A stretch of DNA of 60,925 bases from Rhodocyclaceae bacterium (GCA_020247395.1 JADCJC010000039.1:1-60925); one strand, 5' to 3'. Positions 28,125-38,251 are shown, counted from the first letter of the stretch. Made by a program: numbers and translations. The notes: generated by a model not told the origin, from the letters alone.

Positions 28125-28898
28125 TCACATTTCGCCGTAAACGGTCGCGGTCGGTAGCCTGGCGTCTGCGCTCATCAGCAGCAGGAACGATTGTTCTAGC
28201 GCCGCTGTCGTCGGCAGCGAAGAGGCAAGCTCGCCGGGGTGGGTGATGAACCGACACTGGCTAACCACAGGCCCAGGAATCAGCACCTTCATGCGGGGGG
28301 AATTCTCCCGCTCTAACTCGTCATTCCAGATCTGCGCCACCTGCTGTAGCCCACCTTTGGACACTACAAAGGCACCCCAATACGCTGTTGGCACAATTGT
28401 GTGTGTCTCAGATAGAAATACGACAACCGCAGCGGTGGCGCGCTTGAGCATTGGCATGCATGCCCGCGTGATTGCAACAGGCGCCGTCAGGTTGATGGTG
28501 GTATGGGCTTGCCAGCTCGCAAAGTCCTGCGAGATGAGCGGCGTAAGTGGGGCGATGTGGCCTGCGCCATGGAAAATGCCGTCAAGTCGCTGAAACGTCG
28601 CGTGAATGGTGTCGGCGATTCCTTTGAAATCGACTTCGTTGGCCTTCAAGTAATCGAGCTTAAGTATGGCAGGTGTTGCCCCGCCGTTGGCCTCGATTTC
28701 ATCGTAGATCGCATCGAGTTTCTGTTGATTTCTCCCGTGCAGGATGACGGTTGCCCCAGCGGCTGCGAAGGCCAAGGCCGCGGCACGCCCAAGCGACCCA
28801 GTTGCGCCGGTCACAAGTATCACTCGCCCCCTGAGGCAGCTTTCGGCAGCAACCAGGTCGTTTGGAATCGGCGTGGGCACAGAGGTGGGTGTGGTCAT
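28125..28898 (-). CDS. YciK-like short-chain dehydrogenase with altered catalytic motif
   Basis: 257 residues from ATG 28898 (MTTPTSVPTPIPNDL). The Rossmann motif is VTGATGSLG and the closest resemblance is YciK (ATVILHGRN, LDGIFHGAGHIAPL). The active-site helix reads AYWGAFVVSKGG where YciK-type proteins have WGAYAASK. The tyrosine of YxxxK is thus phenylalanine, while the Ser (LSETH) and Lys remain. The middle glycine of TGxxxGxG is serine. It may be catalytically impaired or use another residue. It follows hpnE by 25 bases on the same strand and may be on the squalene transcript. Confidence 0.78.
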   Translation of the reverse strand: MTTPTSVPTPIPNDLVAAESCLRGRVILVTGATGSLGRAAALAFAAAGATVILHGRNQQKLDAIYDEIEANGGATPAILKLDYLKANEVDFKGIADTIHATFQRLDGIFHGAGHIAPLTPLISQDFASWQAHTTINLTAPVAITRACMPMLKRATAAVVVFLSETHTIVPTAYWGAFVVSKGGLQQVAQIWNDELERENSPRMKVLIPGPVVSQCRFITHPGELASSLPTTAALEQSFLLLMSADARLPTATVYGEM

Positions 28899-28923
28899 TG
28901 TTTTGGAGGTTAGCGAATCGTGT

Positions 28924-30279
28924 TTATGGGTGCCTGGGTGGTGATCGATGGCGCATTGAGATCGAAGCGACCGCTTGTTCGGCGGCGCTGACACCATTGC
29001 GCACCGCGCCCTCAAGCGTAGCCGGGTAGGCGCGCTGCGGATTTTGAATGTCGTCGCCGGCAAGAAATAGATTGGGGAGGTGGGTGTGAGTTTGGAGTCG
29101 CACGGCGTCCGGTGTGCAAGCAAAGGTTGCAAATTTTTCTGTGACTACCTTGTGCCAGTCTGGATTTGGAAGATCTGGCAAGTGATTTCTAAGCTCAGCT
29201 ACCGCGACGGCGGCTAGCTCCTCATGGGACAACGTATCGTGCGCACCAGACGCGGAGATCACTCCTGCCACGAGGAGTGTTTTGTCATCGCGGAGATACG
29301 AAAGTGCGCGGCGGTCAAAGAACCACTGCACTGATCCCTCCGCTTGGCCGAACATCGGCATCGGCAAGTTTAGGGCAGTGGTAAAACACAGGTAGATCGT
29401 GACAATGGGTTCATATTGCATTACCGTCGAGGCCAAGGGTTCGTCCGCGCCTCGGAGAACAGCGCTGCGTTGGTGCGGACCTACGGCGACAATTACCGCG
29501 TCAAAGGCCCACTGCCGACGTTTGGCAGTAAAGGCGATTTCGCGCTCGTTAACTTTCAGGTTCTCGACCCTGCTGCCGGTGTGTGTGTTGCAGCCGCGTG
29601 CGGCCAGCCACCGCGCGGCGGGTTCGGGGAAAAGGGCGGTTAGATCGACTTTGGGCAGCAACAGATCGCTCGCTTCTCGTTCGCCAGCAAGCGCGTCGCG
29701 GAGTACATTGAGAAAAACCTGTGCCGACGCTGTTGCAAGTGGCGTATTGAGGGCAGAGATGGTCAGCGGCTGCCAGAGGAATTTTGTCAAGGTCGCAGAT
29801 TGGCGGTGATCTTGCAGAAGGCGAGCAACCGTTAGATTGTCGGCACATTGAAAGGCTGCCTTCTTCATTTTCGCCATGAATCGTACTGCTAGGATTCGGT
29901 CCGGCCAACTCAATCCTTGCGCTGTTAACAGCGCCATGGCCATATGCAGCGGTGCCGGCAGTAGCGGTGCCCGTAATGAAAAGTGTGGGGGCATGGCAAG
30001 TGTCAGCGGAACGCGTTCGTAGGCGCGCGTCGGTACGTCGACAACATTAAATAGTCGTAGTAGTTCCCGATATGCTCCGGAGAGGATGTGCTGTCCATTA
30101 TCGAGGGTATGCCCTTGATACTCGATGCGCCTCGCGCGGCCGCCAAGTACGGGGCCGGCTTCAAATACCGTCACATTTGCGCCGAGTTCGACGACCCGGA
30201 CAGCGGCTGCCATGCCCGAATAGCCGCCGCCGATGACTGCGATATTGGCACCAGCGCACGCTTCCTTGGCCTGGCTCAT
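28924..30279 (-). CDS. hpnE: Hydroxysqualene dehydroxylase HpnE
   Basis: A 451-residue FAD amine-oxidase-type protein from ATG 30279 (MSQAKEACAGAN). The dinucleotide motif VIGGGYSGMAAAVRVVE ends with an FEAG acidic residue and GGRARR. The C-terminal FAD segment is LFLAGDDIQNP...ATLEGAVRNG. HpnE reduces hydroxysqualene to squalene, the last step of the HpnCDE route. Its ATG overlaps the hpnD stop as ATGA, which decides this start over 30309. Confidence 0.9.
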   Translation of the reverse strand: MSQAKEACAGANIAVIGGGYSGMAAAVRVVELGANVTVFEAGPVLGGRARRIEYQGHTLDNGQHILSGAYRELLRLFNVVDVPTRAYERVPLTLAMPPHFSLRAPLLPAPLHMAMALLTAQGLSWPDRILAVRFMAKMKKAAFQCADNLTVARLLQDHRQSATLTKFLWQPLTISALNTPLATASAQVFLNVLRDALAGEREASDLLLPKVDLTALFPEPAARWLAARGCNTHTGSRVENLKVNEREIAFTAKRRQWAFDAVIVAVGPHQRSAVLRGADEPLASTVMQYEPIVTIYLCFTTALNLPMPMFGQAEGSVQWFFDRRALSYLRDDKTLLVAGVISASGAHDTLSHEELAAVAVAELRNHLPDLPNPDWHKVVTEKFATFACTPDAVRLQTHTHLPNLFLAGDDIQNPQRAYPATLEGAVRNGVSAAEQAVASISMRHRSPPRHP

Positions 30280-31109
30280 CCTGCCACCCAAGTCTTCCAT
30301 GCCAACCAAAGTTTTCGAATCGGTGTGAGGGATGTGCGTTGGTTTAGAACCTTGAAACCGTCTGCGGCGATCTCGTCTAGCAAGGTGCGGTAAATGGCAG
30401 ACATGATCAGACCGGCCCGCTGTGCTTTGCGATCCTCAACGGGCAGACTGGCGAATGCGATGTCATATAGCGAGCGCGCACGATCAGTTTGGAATGACAT
30501 CAGCGCTTCGAAAGCAGGAGAATGTTTTGCCGCCAGCAAGTGTTCGACCGGCACTTCGAATTTTGCCAGTTCGTCTTGTGGAAGGTAGATGCGGTCGCGT
30601 CGCGCGTCCTCGCCAACATCACGGATGATGTTTGTCATCTGAAACGCAAGGCCAAGGTGCTCTGCATACTCGAGTGTTTGCGGATTGGAATAACCGAAGA
30701 TGCCGGCGGATAACTGTCCGACAACACCCGCGACCCGATGGCAGTACAGGCGCAGTTCTGGCCAGTCACGATACCGTTTCTTCGATAAATCCATCTCCAT
30801 CCCGTCAATGATTTCGCACAGCCGATGCGAATCAACAGCAAATTTACGTGTTGCCGGCACCAGCGCTTTGGTAACGGGATGGCTGGGGTGCCCGGCAAAC
30901 AGGCTGGCGACCTCGGTACGCCACCAGCCCAGTTTGGCGCGGGCAACGTTGACGTCTGAGACATCGTCTGCGATATCATCGACCTCGCGGCAGAACGCGT
31001 AGAGCGCGGTGATGGCGCGTCGACGATCAGTAGGCAAGAAACGGAAACTGTAGTAAAAACTCGAACCACTTGCCGCAGCTTTCTGTGAGCAATATTCGTC
31101 TGGCGTCAT
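30276..31109 (-). CDS. hpnD: Presqualene diphosphate synthase HpnD
   Basis: A 277-residue trans-isoprenyl synthase (squalene/phytoene synthase family) from ATG 31109 (MTPDEYCSQKAA). Both Asp-rich metal motifs are intact: REVDDIADD and DVGEDARRDRIYLP. It condenses two farnesyl diphosphates to presqualene diphosphate at the membrane face. The ATG lies in an ATGA overlap with the hpnC stop; a longer frame to 31160 is rejected because it would overlap hpnC by 55 bases. Confidence 0.92.
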   Translation of the reverse strand: MTPDEYCSQKAAASGSSFYYSFRFLPTDRRRAITALYAFCREVDDIADDVSDVNVARAKLGWWRTEVASLFAGHPSHPVTKALVPATRKFAVDSHRLCEIIDGMEMDLSKKRYRDWPELRLYCHRVAGVVGQLSAGIFGYSNPQTLEYAEHLGLAFQMTNIIRDVGEDARRDRIYLPQDELAKFEVPVEHLLAAKHSPAFEALMSFQTDRARSLYDIAFASLPVEDRKAQRAGLIMSAIYRTLLDEIAADGFKVLNQRTSLTPIRKLWLAWKTWVAG

Positions 31110-31942
31110 GGGCGCTTTAATAGTGCGTCGGGAACGACTCGACAGAGTATGCCGAGCCAATCGAGTCTGGATACGGTGGGACGATGATTGAAGACATCGC
31201 CATCTACGGCGTCAATTTTATCGAGAATCGTCAAACCGCCGGCAACAATCAGCCGGAGTTCGATACCGAAGCGCCCAGACAGCATTTTCGCCAATGGCGC
31301 GCCGTCGTTCATCATCCTACGGGCGCGGCCTACCTGAAATGCCATCAGCGCGCGCCATTCCGGCGTCGGTATCGCGCGCCCGATATCCGCGTCCGACACA
31401 CCAAAGCGCCGCACTTCGTCTTGCGGCAGATACACGCGACCGTGGGCATTCTTGCGCCAATCGATGGCCACATCCTGCCAGTGGTTGATGAGTTGCAGGG
31501 CAGTGCAGATGTCATCACTCATCCGCAACTTGCTGGGATCATGCACCGACAACAGTTGCAATAGCAGGCGCCCAATGGGGTTGGCCGAGCGCCTGCAATA
31601 GTCGAGGAGTTCGGCAAAGTCGGCGTACCTATCTTGCACGACGTCTTGTTTGAACGCGTCCAACAGATCGCGTAGAAGTTGAACGGGTAGCTGGTACTGG
31701 TTGACCATGCTGGCAAGTTCTGCAAACAGCGGACTCTCCGAGCGGGCACCGGCTTCCAACGCATCCAGCTCGCGTGAATAGGCTTCAAGCTTTCCGAGCC
31801 GATCAACGGCGGCCAAATTGCCTTCGTCGGCGAAGTCATCGGCAGATCGCGCAAATGCGTAGATGGCCTCAACGGGGCGGCGCAGCTTGGGCGGCAACAG
31901 GATGGAGGCCACCGGGAAGTTTTCGTAGTGTTCGACGGGCAC
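31106..31942 (-). CDS. hpnC: Hydroxysqualene synthase HpnC
   Basis: 278 residues from GTG 31942 (MPVEHYENFPVASILLP). It is a squalene/phytoene synthase paralogue with Asp-rich motifs RSADDFADEG and QDVAIDWRKNAHGRVYLP. It converts presqualene diphosphate to hydroxysqualene. The frame stays open to 32146, but that stretch is proline-rich spacer plus the antisense of tRNA-Leu and cannot be coding. Homology starts at EHYENFPV. It heads the overlapping hpnC-hpnD-hpnE unit. No squalene-hopene cyclase lies in the window, so squalene could serve hopanoids or another end product. Confidence 0.88.
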   Translation of the reverse strand: MPVEHYENFPVASILLPPKLRRPVEAIYAFARSADDFADEGNLAAVDRLGKLEAYSRELDALEAGARSESPLFAELASMVNQYQLPVQLLRDLLDAFKQDVVQDRYADFAELLDYCRRSANPIGRLLLQLLSVHDPSKLRMSDDICTALQLINHWQDVAIDWRKNAHGRVYLPQDEVRRFGVSDADIGRAIPTPEWRALMAFQVGRARRMMNDGAPLAKMLSGRFGIELRLIVAGGLTILDKIDAVDGDVFNHRPTVSRLDWLGILCRVVPDALLKRP

Positions 31943-32016
31943 AACATTCGGTCCGGTGATAGGGGCTGGCGGATTATAGGCGGCTGGCGTCGGATTCGGT
32001 CGCGGCGGCGTTCGAG

Positions 32017-32046
32017 TTGGGGTCTTGGGTACGAATCGGCTATAAT
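32017..32046 (+). promoter_or_regulatory. Sigma-70-type promoter of tRNA-Leu
   Basis: A perfect TATAAT (32041-32046) lies 15 bases before the mature tRNA, with TTGGGG (32017-32022) 18 bases upstream as a likely -35. The predicted transcription start is near 32053, a normal short leader for a tRNA. It overlaps the upstream region of the divergent hpnC gene. Confidence 0.7.
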
Positions 32047-32060
32047 TTTCGGCTACCTGT

Positions 32061-32145
32061 GCGAGTGTGGCGGAATTGGTAGACGCACTGGATTTAGGTT
32101 CCAGCGCCGCAAGGTGTGTGGGTTCGAGTCCCTCCACTCGCACCA
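32061..32145 (+). tRNA. tRNA-Leu (anticodon UAG)
   Basis: An 85-base cloverleaf. Acceptor GCGAGTG pairs with CACTCGC, followed by A and an encoded CCA. The anticodon stem CTGGA/TCCAG holds the loop TTTAGGT with anticodon TAG. The long variable arm (CGCCGCAAGGTGTG) is typical of class II leucine tRNA, and the T arm contains GGTTCGAGTCC. A TTTTT follows within 10 bases. It lies just upstream of tig. Confidence 0.97.
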
Positions 32146-32232
32146 TCTCTTTTTAACCAAAGTGCTCGATTCTCCTTGTCGTCGGCTCGGCCGGACGGCT
32201 TGGCGTACCGGCGCTGGATGTCAGGAAATACC

Positions 32233-33537
32233 ATGCAAGCCCAAACTTCTACCGCGAGCAGCCTTGAGCGCAACTTAATGTTGTCTTTGCCAGCGACATC
32301 GATTGAGTCGGAAATCAATTCGCGCCTTAAGAAAATCGCGCGGACGGCGAAAATGTCAGGTTTCCGGCCCGGCAAGGTCCCTTTCAACATCGTGGCTAAT
32401 CAGTACGGGTTCCAAGTTCGCCAGGAAGTGATGTCTGAGGTGGTGCAGCAGTCGTTTGCCGAGGAAGTGCAAAAGCAGCAGCTCAGAGTCGCGGGTATGC
32501 CGCGATTTGCACCCGCGAACTCGGGCGACGCGGCCGACAAGTTTGAATTTACCGCGACCTTTGAGATCTATCCGGAGGTCAAGGTTGGCTCCTTGGCGGG
32601 CAAGACCTTGGACAAGCCTGCTGTCGAGGTTACAGACACTGATGTCGACAACACCATTGAGACACTGCGTAAACAGCGTGCGACATATGACCCGACGGAT
32701 CGTGCCTCTGAAAAAGGCGACTTCATGGTGATTGACTTTGTCGGAACCCTCGATGGCGCGCCGTTTAAGGGCGGCGATGCGCAAAACTTTGGTGTTGTGC
32801 TAGGTGAGGGGCGGATGTTGCCGGATTTTGAGGCGGCGCTGCTGGGTATGAAGGGCGGGGAGCAGAAGACGTTTGACATGACCTTTCCGGCCGATTACCA
32901 GCCTGAATTGGCGGGCAAAACCGTGCAGTTCGCAGTTACCGCGAAGACGGTTAATGCGCCAAAGTTGCCGACGGTGGATGCGGAATTTGCCAAGACCTTG
33001 GGGGTGGCTGACGGCAATGTGGAAACAATGCGCACCGAAATTCGCGCCAATTTGCAACGAGAGTTGAAAAAGCGCTTGCAAGCCAAAGCTAAGGATCAGG
33101 TGATGGACGCTCTCGCGGAGGCTGCCGAGTTGATTCTGCCACGCTCGCTGGTTGAAAACGAGGTGGTGCGGCTGCAGGATCAGGCAGTGCAAGATCTGCA
33201 AGCCCGCGGCATGACCACAAAAGATTTGCAACTACCGGCGGAATTGTTTGTTGAGCGCGCAGAAAAGCGCGTTAAGTTGGGCCTGATTTTGAGTGAAGTG
33301 GTGAAAGTGCATGAGCTTCGGGCGAAACCTGAGCAGATCCGTGCCACAGTTGAAGAGCATGCCGAGAGTTTTGAAAACCCGGCGCAGATGGTGCGTTGGT
33401 ACTACAGCGATCCGCAACGCTTAGGCGAAGTCGAAGCACTGGTGATTGAGGAAAACGTGGTTGCTTGGGCGGCGCAGCAGATGACGGTAAGCGCGACGCC
33501 GAAAACCTTTGATGAGTTCATGGAAATTAAGCGCTAG
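32233..33537 (+). CDS. tig: Trigger factor
   Basis: A 434-residue ribosome-associated chaperone/prolyl isomerase. The N-terminal ribosome-binding domain has the GFRPGKVP signature (near residue 43). The middle FKBP-type domain follows (GDFMVIDFVGTLDGAPFKGG, GMKGGEQKTFDMTFP), then the helical C-terminal arms. ATG 32233 is preferred over the in-frame ATG 32218 because AGGA sits 7 bases upstream of the former. It starts the tig-clpP-clpX-lon block. Confidence 0.96.
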   Translation: MQAQTSTASSLERNLMLSLPATSIESEINSRLKKIARTAKMSGFRPGKVPFNIVANQYGFQVRQEVMSEVVQQSFAEEVQKQQLRVAGMPRFAPANSGDAADKFEFTATFEIYPEVKVGSLAGKTLDKPAVEVTDTDVDNTIETLRKQRATYDPTDRASEKGDFMVIDFVGTLDGAPFKGGDAQNFGVVLGEGRMLPDFEAALLGMKGGEQKTFDMTFPADYQPELAGKTVQFAVTAKTVNAPKLPTVDAEFAKTLGVADGNVETMRTEIRANLQRELKKRLQAKAKDQVMDALAEAAELILPRSLVENEVVRLQDQAVQDLQARGMTTKDLQLPAELFVERAEKRVKLGLILSEVVKVHELRAKPEQIRATVEEHAESFENPAQMVRWYYSDPQRLGEVEALVIEENVVAWAAQQMTVSATPKTFDEFMEIKR

Positions 33538-33570
33538 CGGATTGCCGCCAAGCGTACTTTTGGAGACAAG

Positions 33571-34248
33571 ATGAAGAGCATGTACGATTTTCAGTCGCGT
33601 GCCTACGACCTTACCGGAATGGCACCGGCGCATCCCGACGACTATCGGGCGCAGGGCTTGGGCATGGTTCCGATGGTGATTGAGCAATCGGGGCGAGGCG
33701 AGCGGGCATTCGACATTTACTCGCGTCTGTTGAAAGAGCGCGTCATCTTCCTGGTTGGAGAAGTCAACGACGGCACGGCGAATCTGGTCGTTGCCCAATT
33801 GTTATTCCTTGAAAGCGAAAATCCCGACAAGGATATTTCGCTTTACATCAATTCGCCCGGTGGCTCGGTTACCGCAGGCTTGGCGATGTACGACACTATG
33901 CAGTTCATCAAGCCGGACGTGTCTACGTTGTGCACGGGCTTTGCCGCGAGTATGGGTGCTTTTCTGCTAGCCGCCGGAGAAAAGGGCAAACGGCTCTGTT
34001 TGCCTAACTCGCGTGTCATGATCCACCAAGTATCGGGCGGCTTCCGGGGCCAGGCGTCGGATATCGCTATCCACGCCAAAGAAACGTTGTTCCTGAAAAA
34101 TCGCTTGAACGAGATTATGGCAAAGCACACCGGACAACCGATCGAGGCGGTCGAAAGAGACACTGATCGCGACAATTTTCTCTCAGCGGAAGAAGCGCAA
34201 AAATACGGTATCATCGACCGCATATTGGAAAACCGCAGCCAGGCGTAA
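33571..34248 (+). CDS. clpP: ATP-dependent Clp protease proteolytic subunit
   Basis: 225 residues. The catalytic triad is Ser127 (GFAASMGAF), His152 (RVMIHQ) and Asp201 ([10 protein letters not shown]), with the 25/49-residue spacing of E. coli ClpP. The N-terminal extension before MVPMVIEQ is about 30 residues and includes the propeptide. It forms the tetradecameric barrel that pairs with ClpX. GGAG sits 6-7 bases before ATG 33571, and the gene follows tig by 33 bases. Confidence 0.97.
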   Translation: MKSMYDFQSRAYDLTGMAPAHPDDYRAQGLGMVPMVIEQSGRGERAFDIYSRLLKERVIFLVGEVNDGTANLVVAQLLFLESENPDKDISLYINSPGGSVTAGLAMYDTMQFIKPDVSTLCTGFAASMGAFLLAAGEKGKRLCLPNSRVMIHQVSGGFRGQASDIAIHAKETLFLKNRLNEIMAKHTGQPIEAVERDTDRDNFLSAEEAQKYGIIDRILENRSQA

Positions 34249-34337
34249 TCTTGGTTTAGGCGGCCCCCAACCGGGTGGCGGAGCCGCCTTCGCGGTAGAG
34301 CGATGTTGCTCATAATTGTTGCCAGCGAAGGTCCAGC

Positions 34338-35603
34338 ATGTCAGAAAAAACCGGCGAAAAACTGCTCTACTGTTCCTTTTGTGGCAAAAGCCAGCACGAG
34401 GTCCGTAAGTTGATCGCCGGGCCGTCGGTGTTTATCTGTGACGAGTGTATTGACCTCTGTAACGATATCATTCGTGAAGAGGCGCAAGCTGACCCCGCAG
34501 TAAAAAATAGCAAACACGAATTACCGACACCGCAGGAAATCTGTGAGATCCTCGATCAATACGTCATTGATCAGATTCAGGCAAAGAAGATTCTGTCCGT
34601 AGCGGTCTATAACCACTACAAACGGCTCAAGGCGGGCCCCAAAGAATCAGAAGTCGAGCTGGCCAAGTCCAACATTCTGCTGATCGGCCCCACCGGATCT
34701 GGTAAAACACTGTTGGCACAGACACTTGCGCGCCTGCTGAATGTGCCATTCGTCATTGCCGACGCGACGACATTAACCGAGGCGGGTTACGTCGGTGAAG
34801 ACGTGGAAAACATTATTCAGAAGCTGCTGCAAAAGTGTGACTACGATATCGAAAAGGCGCAACGAGGCATTGTCTATATCGACGAAATCGACAAGATTTC
34901 CCGCAAGTCGGATAATCCGTCAATTACCCGTGACGTTTCCGGTGAAGGTGTGCAGCAAGCATTACTCAAGTTAATTGAGGGAACCATTGCTTCGGTGCCG
35001 CCACAAGGCGGCCGCAAGCATCCCAATCAAGAGTTTGTCCAACTCGACACAACCAACATCTTGTTTATCTGTGGCGGGGCGTTTAGCGGTCTCGAAAAAG
35101 TTATTCAAAACCGCACCGACAAAGTGGGAATTGGTTTTGGTGCGGACGTCAGAAGTGGTAAAGATCGCATCGCGAATAATCAGTTATTGCGGGATGTTGA
35201 GCCGGAAGATCTCATCAAATATGGTCTGATCCCAGAGTTTGTCGGACGTTTGCCGGTGGTTGCAACGCTGGAAGAACTTGATGTCAAGGCGTTGGTGAGG
35301 ATTCTGACGGAGCCTAAGAATGCGCTCACCAAGCAGTACGAAAAGCTGTTCGCGATGGAAAACGTTACGCTGGAGTTTCGCGAGACTGCGCTCGCCGCCA
35401 TTGCCAAGCGCGCGTTGGAGCGTAAGACCGGGGCACGCGGGTTGCGGTCGATCATCGAGCACGCATTGCTGGATGTGATGTTTGAGCTGCCGTCTTTGAG
35501 CAACGTCGAAAAAGTTGTGGTCGACGAGGGCACTATTTTGGGCGACCAAAAGCCGATCCTGATGTACTCTGATCATCCAAAAGCGGTTGGTGCGGGCGGC
35601 TAG
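34338..35603 (+). CDS. clpX: ATP-dependent Clp protease ATP-binding subunit ClpX
   Basis: A 421-residue AAA+ unfoldase. The N-terminal C4 zinc finger is Cys12/15/34/37 (CSFC...CDEC). Walker A is GPTGSGKT, Walker [11 protein letters not shown], and the pore loop GYVGEDV. A ClpP-docking IGF-type loop is expected near residue 270 (VGIGFGADV). It delivers tagged substrates to ClpP, encoded 89 bases upstream. A GC-rich inverted repeat (GGCGGC 34260, GCCGCC 34282) sits between the two genes and could modulate readthrough. Confidence 0.97.
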   Translation: MSEKTGEKLLYCSFCGKSQHEVRKLIAGPSVFICDECIDLCNDIIREEAQADPAVKNSKHELPTPQEICEILDQYVIDQIQAKKILSVAVYNHYKRLKAGPKESEVELAKSNILLIGPTGSGKTLLAQTLARLLNVPFVIADATTLTEAGYVGEDVENIIQKLLQKCDYDIEKAQRGIVYIDEIDKISRKSDNPSITRDVSGEGVQQALLKLIEGTIASVPPQGGRKHPNQEFVQLDTTNILFICGGAFSGLEKVIQNRTDKVGIGFGADVRSGKDRIANNQLLRDVEPEDLIKYGLIPEFVGRLPVVATLEELDVKALVRILTEPKNALTKQYEKLFAMENVTLEFRETALAAIAKRALERKTGARGLRSIIEHALLDVMFELPSLSNVEKVVVDEGTILGDQKPILMYSDHPKAVGAGG

Positions 35604-35647
35604 GTCGGCGTGTTTAACGTTTTGCCCCGGAACGTACGCCGCTTCCC

Positions 35648-35675
35648 CTTGTATCAATCGGGTTTGCTCCCATCT
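35648..35675 (+). promoter_or_regulatory. Sigma-32-type heat-shock promoter upstream of lon
   Basis: CCCCTTGTA (35645-35653) and TCCCATCT (35668-35675), 14 bases apart, match the RpoH consensus CCCTTGAA-N13-17-CCCCATNT with few mismatches. The predicted start is near 35682, about 65 bases before the lon ATG. Lon is a classical heat-shock gene, which supports the assignment. It was found by eye, not scored. Confidence 0.65.
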
Positions 35676-35747
35676 ACCTGTCTGGCGGAGATCTTCCAGC
35701 CAACATAATGACTTCGGCACAAAGACGCCGAAAACTTGGTGAACTCA

Positions 35748-38153
35748 ATGAGCTCAATTTCTGTAGACGTAAAAGTCCTTCCACTGCTGCCATTGCGAGA
35801 TGTGGTGGTGTTCCCGCATATGGTCATTCCTTTGTTTGTCGGACGCCCCAAGTCTATCAAGGCGCTCGAAGCGGCCATGGAGGAGGGAAAAAACGTTGTG
35901 CTAGTGGCGCAGAAGTCTGCCGCCAACGACGATCCGACGCCGAAAGATTTATACGATGTTGGATCGGTTGCGGCGATTCTGCAGATGTTAAAGCTGCCGG
36001 ATGGCACGGTGAAGGTGCTGGTGGAAGGCATGCATCGTGCCCGTATTAACCACGTGTTGTCTGTGAAGGAAAACTACGAAGCCGACATCACGCCCATTCA
36101 TCAGTCAGAGGCAGACAACAACGAAGTCGAGGCGATGCGTCGTAGTTTGTTTGGGCAGTTTGACCAGTACGTCAAACTGAATAAGAAGATCCCGCCGGAG
36201 GTCTTGACTTCCCTGGCAGGCATCGAGAGCGCGAGTCGGCTGTCCGACACGATCGCAGCCCATCTGCCCCTCAAACTCGAACAGAAGCAGCAGATCCTCG
36301 AAAATTTTGACGTACCGTTACGTTTGGAGCAGCTACTTGGCTTGCTCGAAACCGAGATTGACATTCTGCAAGTCGAAAAACGCATTCGTGGGCGGGTAAA
36401 ACGCCAAATGGAAAAGTCGCAACGCGAATACTATTTGAACGAGCAGGTAAAGGCGATCCAGAAAGAGCTGGGTGAGACCGAAGAAGGGGCCGAAGTTGAT
36501 GAACTGGAGAAAAAAATCAAGGCAGCCCACATGCCAAAAGAGGCGCGTGCGAAGTGTGAAGCGGAATTGAAGAAGCTCAAGCTGATGTCACCGATGTCGG
36601 CTGAAGCGACCGTGGTCCGCAACTTCATTGATACCGTGGTTGGTTTGCCGTGGAAGAAAAAATCGAAGGTGTCCTCGGACCTCGCGAATGCCGAAAAGGT
36701 CCTGGACGCAGACCACTACGGCCTGCAAAAAATCAAAGAACGGATTGTGGAATATCTTGCGGTTCAGTCGCGCGTTGAAAAATTGAAGGCACCGATCCTG
36801 TGTCTAGTCGGCCCCCCGGGTGTTGGTAAGACTTCACTCGGCCAATCGATTGCCAAGGCCACCAATCGGAAGTTTGTACGGATGTCACTTGGCGGTGTGC
36901 GAGACGAATCCGAGATCCGCGGCCATCGCCGGACTTATATCGGCTCCATGCCAGGCAAGATTTTGCAGAATATGGCCAAGGTAGGTGTGCGCAATCCATT
37001 GTTCTTGCTGGATGAAGTCGACAAGATGGGGATGGACTTCCGGGGCGACCCGGCCAGTGCGTTGCTTGAGGTGCTCGATCCGGAGCAAAACCACACGTTT
37101 CAGGACCATTACGTTGAGGTCGATTTCGATCTTTCCGACGTCATGTTTGTTGCGACCTCAAACTCGTTTAACATTCCGCCCGCACTATTGGACCGGATGG
37201 AAGTCATTCGTTTGTCCGGTTACACCGAGGACGAAAAAATTCATATCGCCCGCCAGTATTTGTTGCCGAAGCAGATGAAGGCTAACGGCGTAAAGGAAGA
37301 AGAACTGGCAGTTGCTGATCAGGCGTTGCGCGACATCACGCGCTACTACACGCGAGAGGCCGGCGTGCGTGGCATGGATCGCGAGATCGCGAAGATCTGT
37401 CGCAAAGTGGTAAAGACGCAGATGACAAAGGCCAAAGATGGCAAGTCGCACATCACCGCGAAGAACCTGGACAAGTACTTGGGCGTGCGTCGGTATAGTT
37501 ATGGCATTGCTGAGAAAACCAATCAGGTTGGTCAGGTCACTGGCTTGGCGTGGACAGAAGTTGGCGGCGAGTTGTTGACAGTGGAGACAGCCGTGTTACC
37601 CGGCAAGGGGGTGATAAAGCGCACTGGCAAACTCGGTGACGTGATGCAGGAATCGATTGAGGCCGCCATTTCTGTCGTTCGCGCGCGCGCCAAGTCTTTG
37701 GGCATTGCGAATGATTTTTACGAGAAGAATGATCTTCACGTGCATTTGCCAGAAGGTGGTACGCCTAAAGACGGCCCCTCGGCGGGTATTGCAATTACCA
37801 CTGCCTTGGTCTCGGTGCTGACCGGTATTCCAGTTCGGTGCGACGTGGCGATGACGGGTGAAATCACGCTCCGTGGCGAAGTGCTTCCGATCGGCGGGCT
37901 CAAGGAAAAACTGCTTGCCGCCGCGCGCGGGGGCATCAAGACGGTACTGATTCCCGAAGAAAATCAAAAGGACTTGGTGGAAATCCCGACCGAAATCACG
38001 CGGGATTTGCAGATTATTCCAGTACGCTGGATTGATAAAGTGCTGGAAACAGCGCTTGAGCGCGAGCCCGTGCCGCTGGTTGAATCCGAGGTGCCGCCAG
38101 CGGCGGCTGTGGTTGCGACCAAGGACGAAAAACCGGTGGTTACCAAGCACTAA
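35748..38153 (+). CDS. lon: ATP-dependent protease Lon (LonA)
   Basis: 801 residues. The order is N-terminal substrate domain ([13 protein letters not shown] at the start), coiled coil (~190-290), AAA+ module with GPPGVGKTS (Walker A) and FLLDEVDKM (Walker B), then the protease domain with catalytic Ser ~678 (DGPSAGIAI) and Lys ~721 ([10 protein letters not shown]). It degrades damaged and regulatory proteins in the cytoplasm. ATG 35748 ([11 protein letters not shown]) has GGTGA upstream and is preferred to the TTG at 35736. A sigma-32-like promoter precedes it. Confidence 0.97.
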   Translation: MSSISVDVKVLPLLPLRDVVVFPHMVIPLFVGRPKSIKALEAAMEEGKNVVLVAQKSAANDDPTPKDLYDVGSVAAILQMLKLPDGTVKVLVEGMHRARINHVLSVKENYEADITPIHQSEADNNEVEAMRRSLFGQFDQYVKLNKKIPPEVLTSLAGIESASRLSDTIAAHLPLKLEQKQQILENFDVPLRLEQLLGLLETEIDILQVEKRIRGRVKRQMEKSQREYYLNEQVKAIQKELGETEEGAEVDELEKKIKAAHMPKEARAKCEAELKKLKLMSPMSAEATVVRNFIDTVVGLPWKKKSKVSSDLANAEKVLDADHYGLQKIKERIVEYLAVQSRVEKLKAPILCLVGPPGVGKTSLGQSIAKATNRKFVRMSLGGVRDESEIRGHRRTYIGSMPGKILQNMAKVGVRNPLFLLDEVDKMGMDFRGDPASALLEVLDPEQNHTFQDHYVEVDFDLSDVMFVATSNSFNIPPALLDRMEVIRLSGYTEDEKIHIARQYLLPKQMKANGVKEEELAVADQALRDITRYYTREAGVRGMDREIAKICRKVVKTQMTKAKDGKSHITAKNLDKYLGVRRYSYGIAEKTNQVGQVTGLAWTEVGGELLTVETAVLPGKGVIKRTGKLGDVMQESIEAAISVVRARAKSLGIANDFYEKNDLHVHLPEGGTPKDGPSAGIAITTALVSVLTGIPVRCDVAMTGEITLRGEVLPIGGLKEKLLAAARGGIKTVLIPEENQKDLVEIPTEITRDLQIIPVRWIDKVLETALEREPVPLVESEVPPAAAVVATKDEKPVVTKH

Positions 38154-38251
38154 TTGGGAATTTATAGCCCATGGTGTCGGCGAACTGGCCATGACGCGTG
38201 TGGCGGTAAATGGAAAAATCGCGGTATGGCCCATCTGGCGCGCTTTTTCGC

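Noticed and set aside
28924-32145. Carotenoid (crtB/crtI) genes instead of squalene genes.
   Set aside because: Two tandem squalene/phytoene synthase-like genes plus an HpnE-type FAD protein with ATGA overlaps fit hpnC-hpnD-hpnE better than a crtB-crtI pair.
31943-32146. HpnC start far upstream at 32146.
   Set aside because: This would translate the antisense of tRNA-Leu and its promoter; homology to HpnC begins only at EHYENFPV after GTG 31942.
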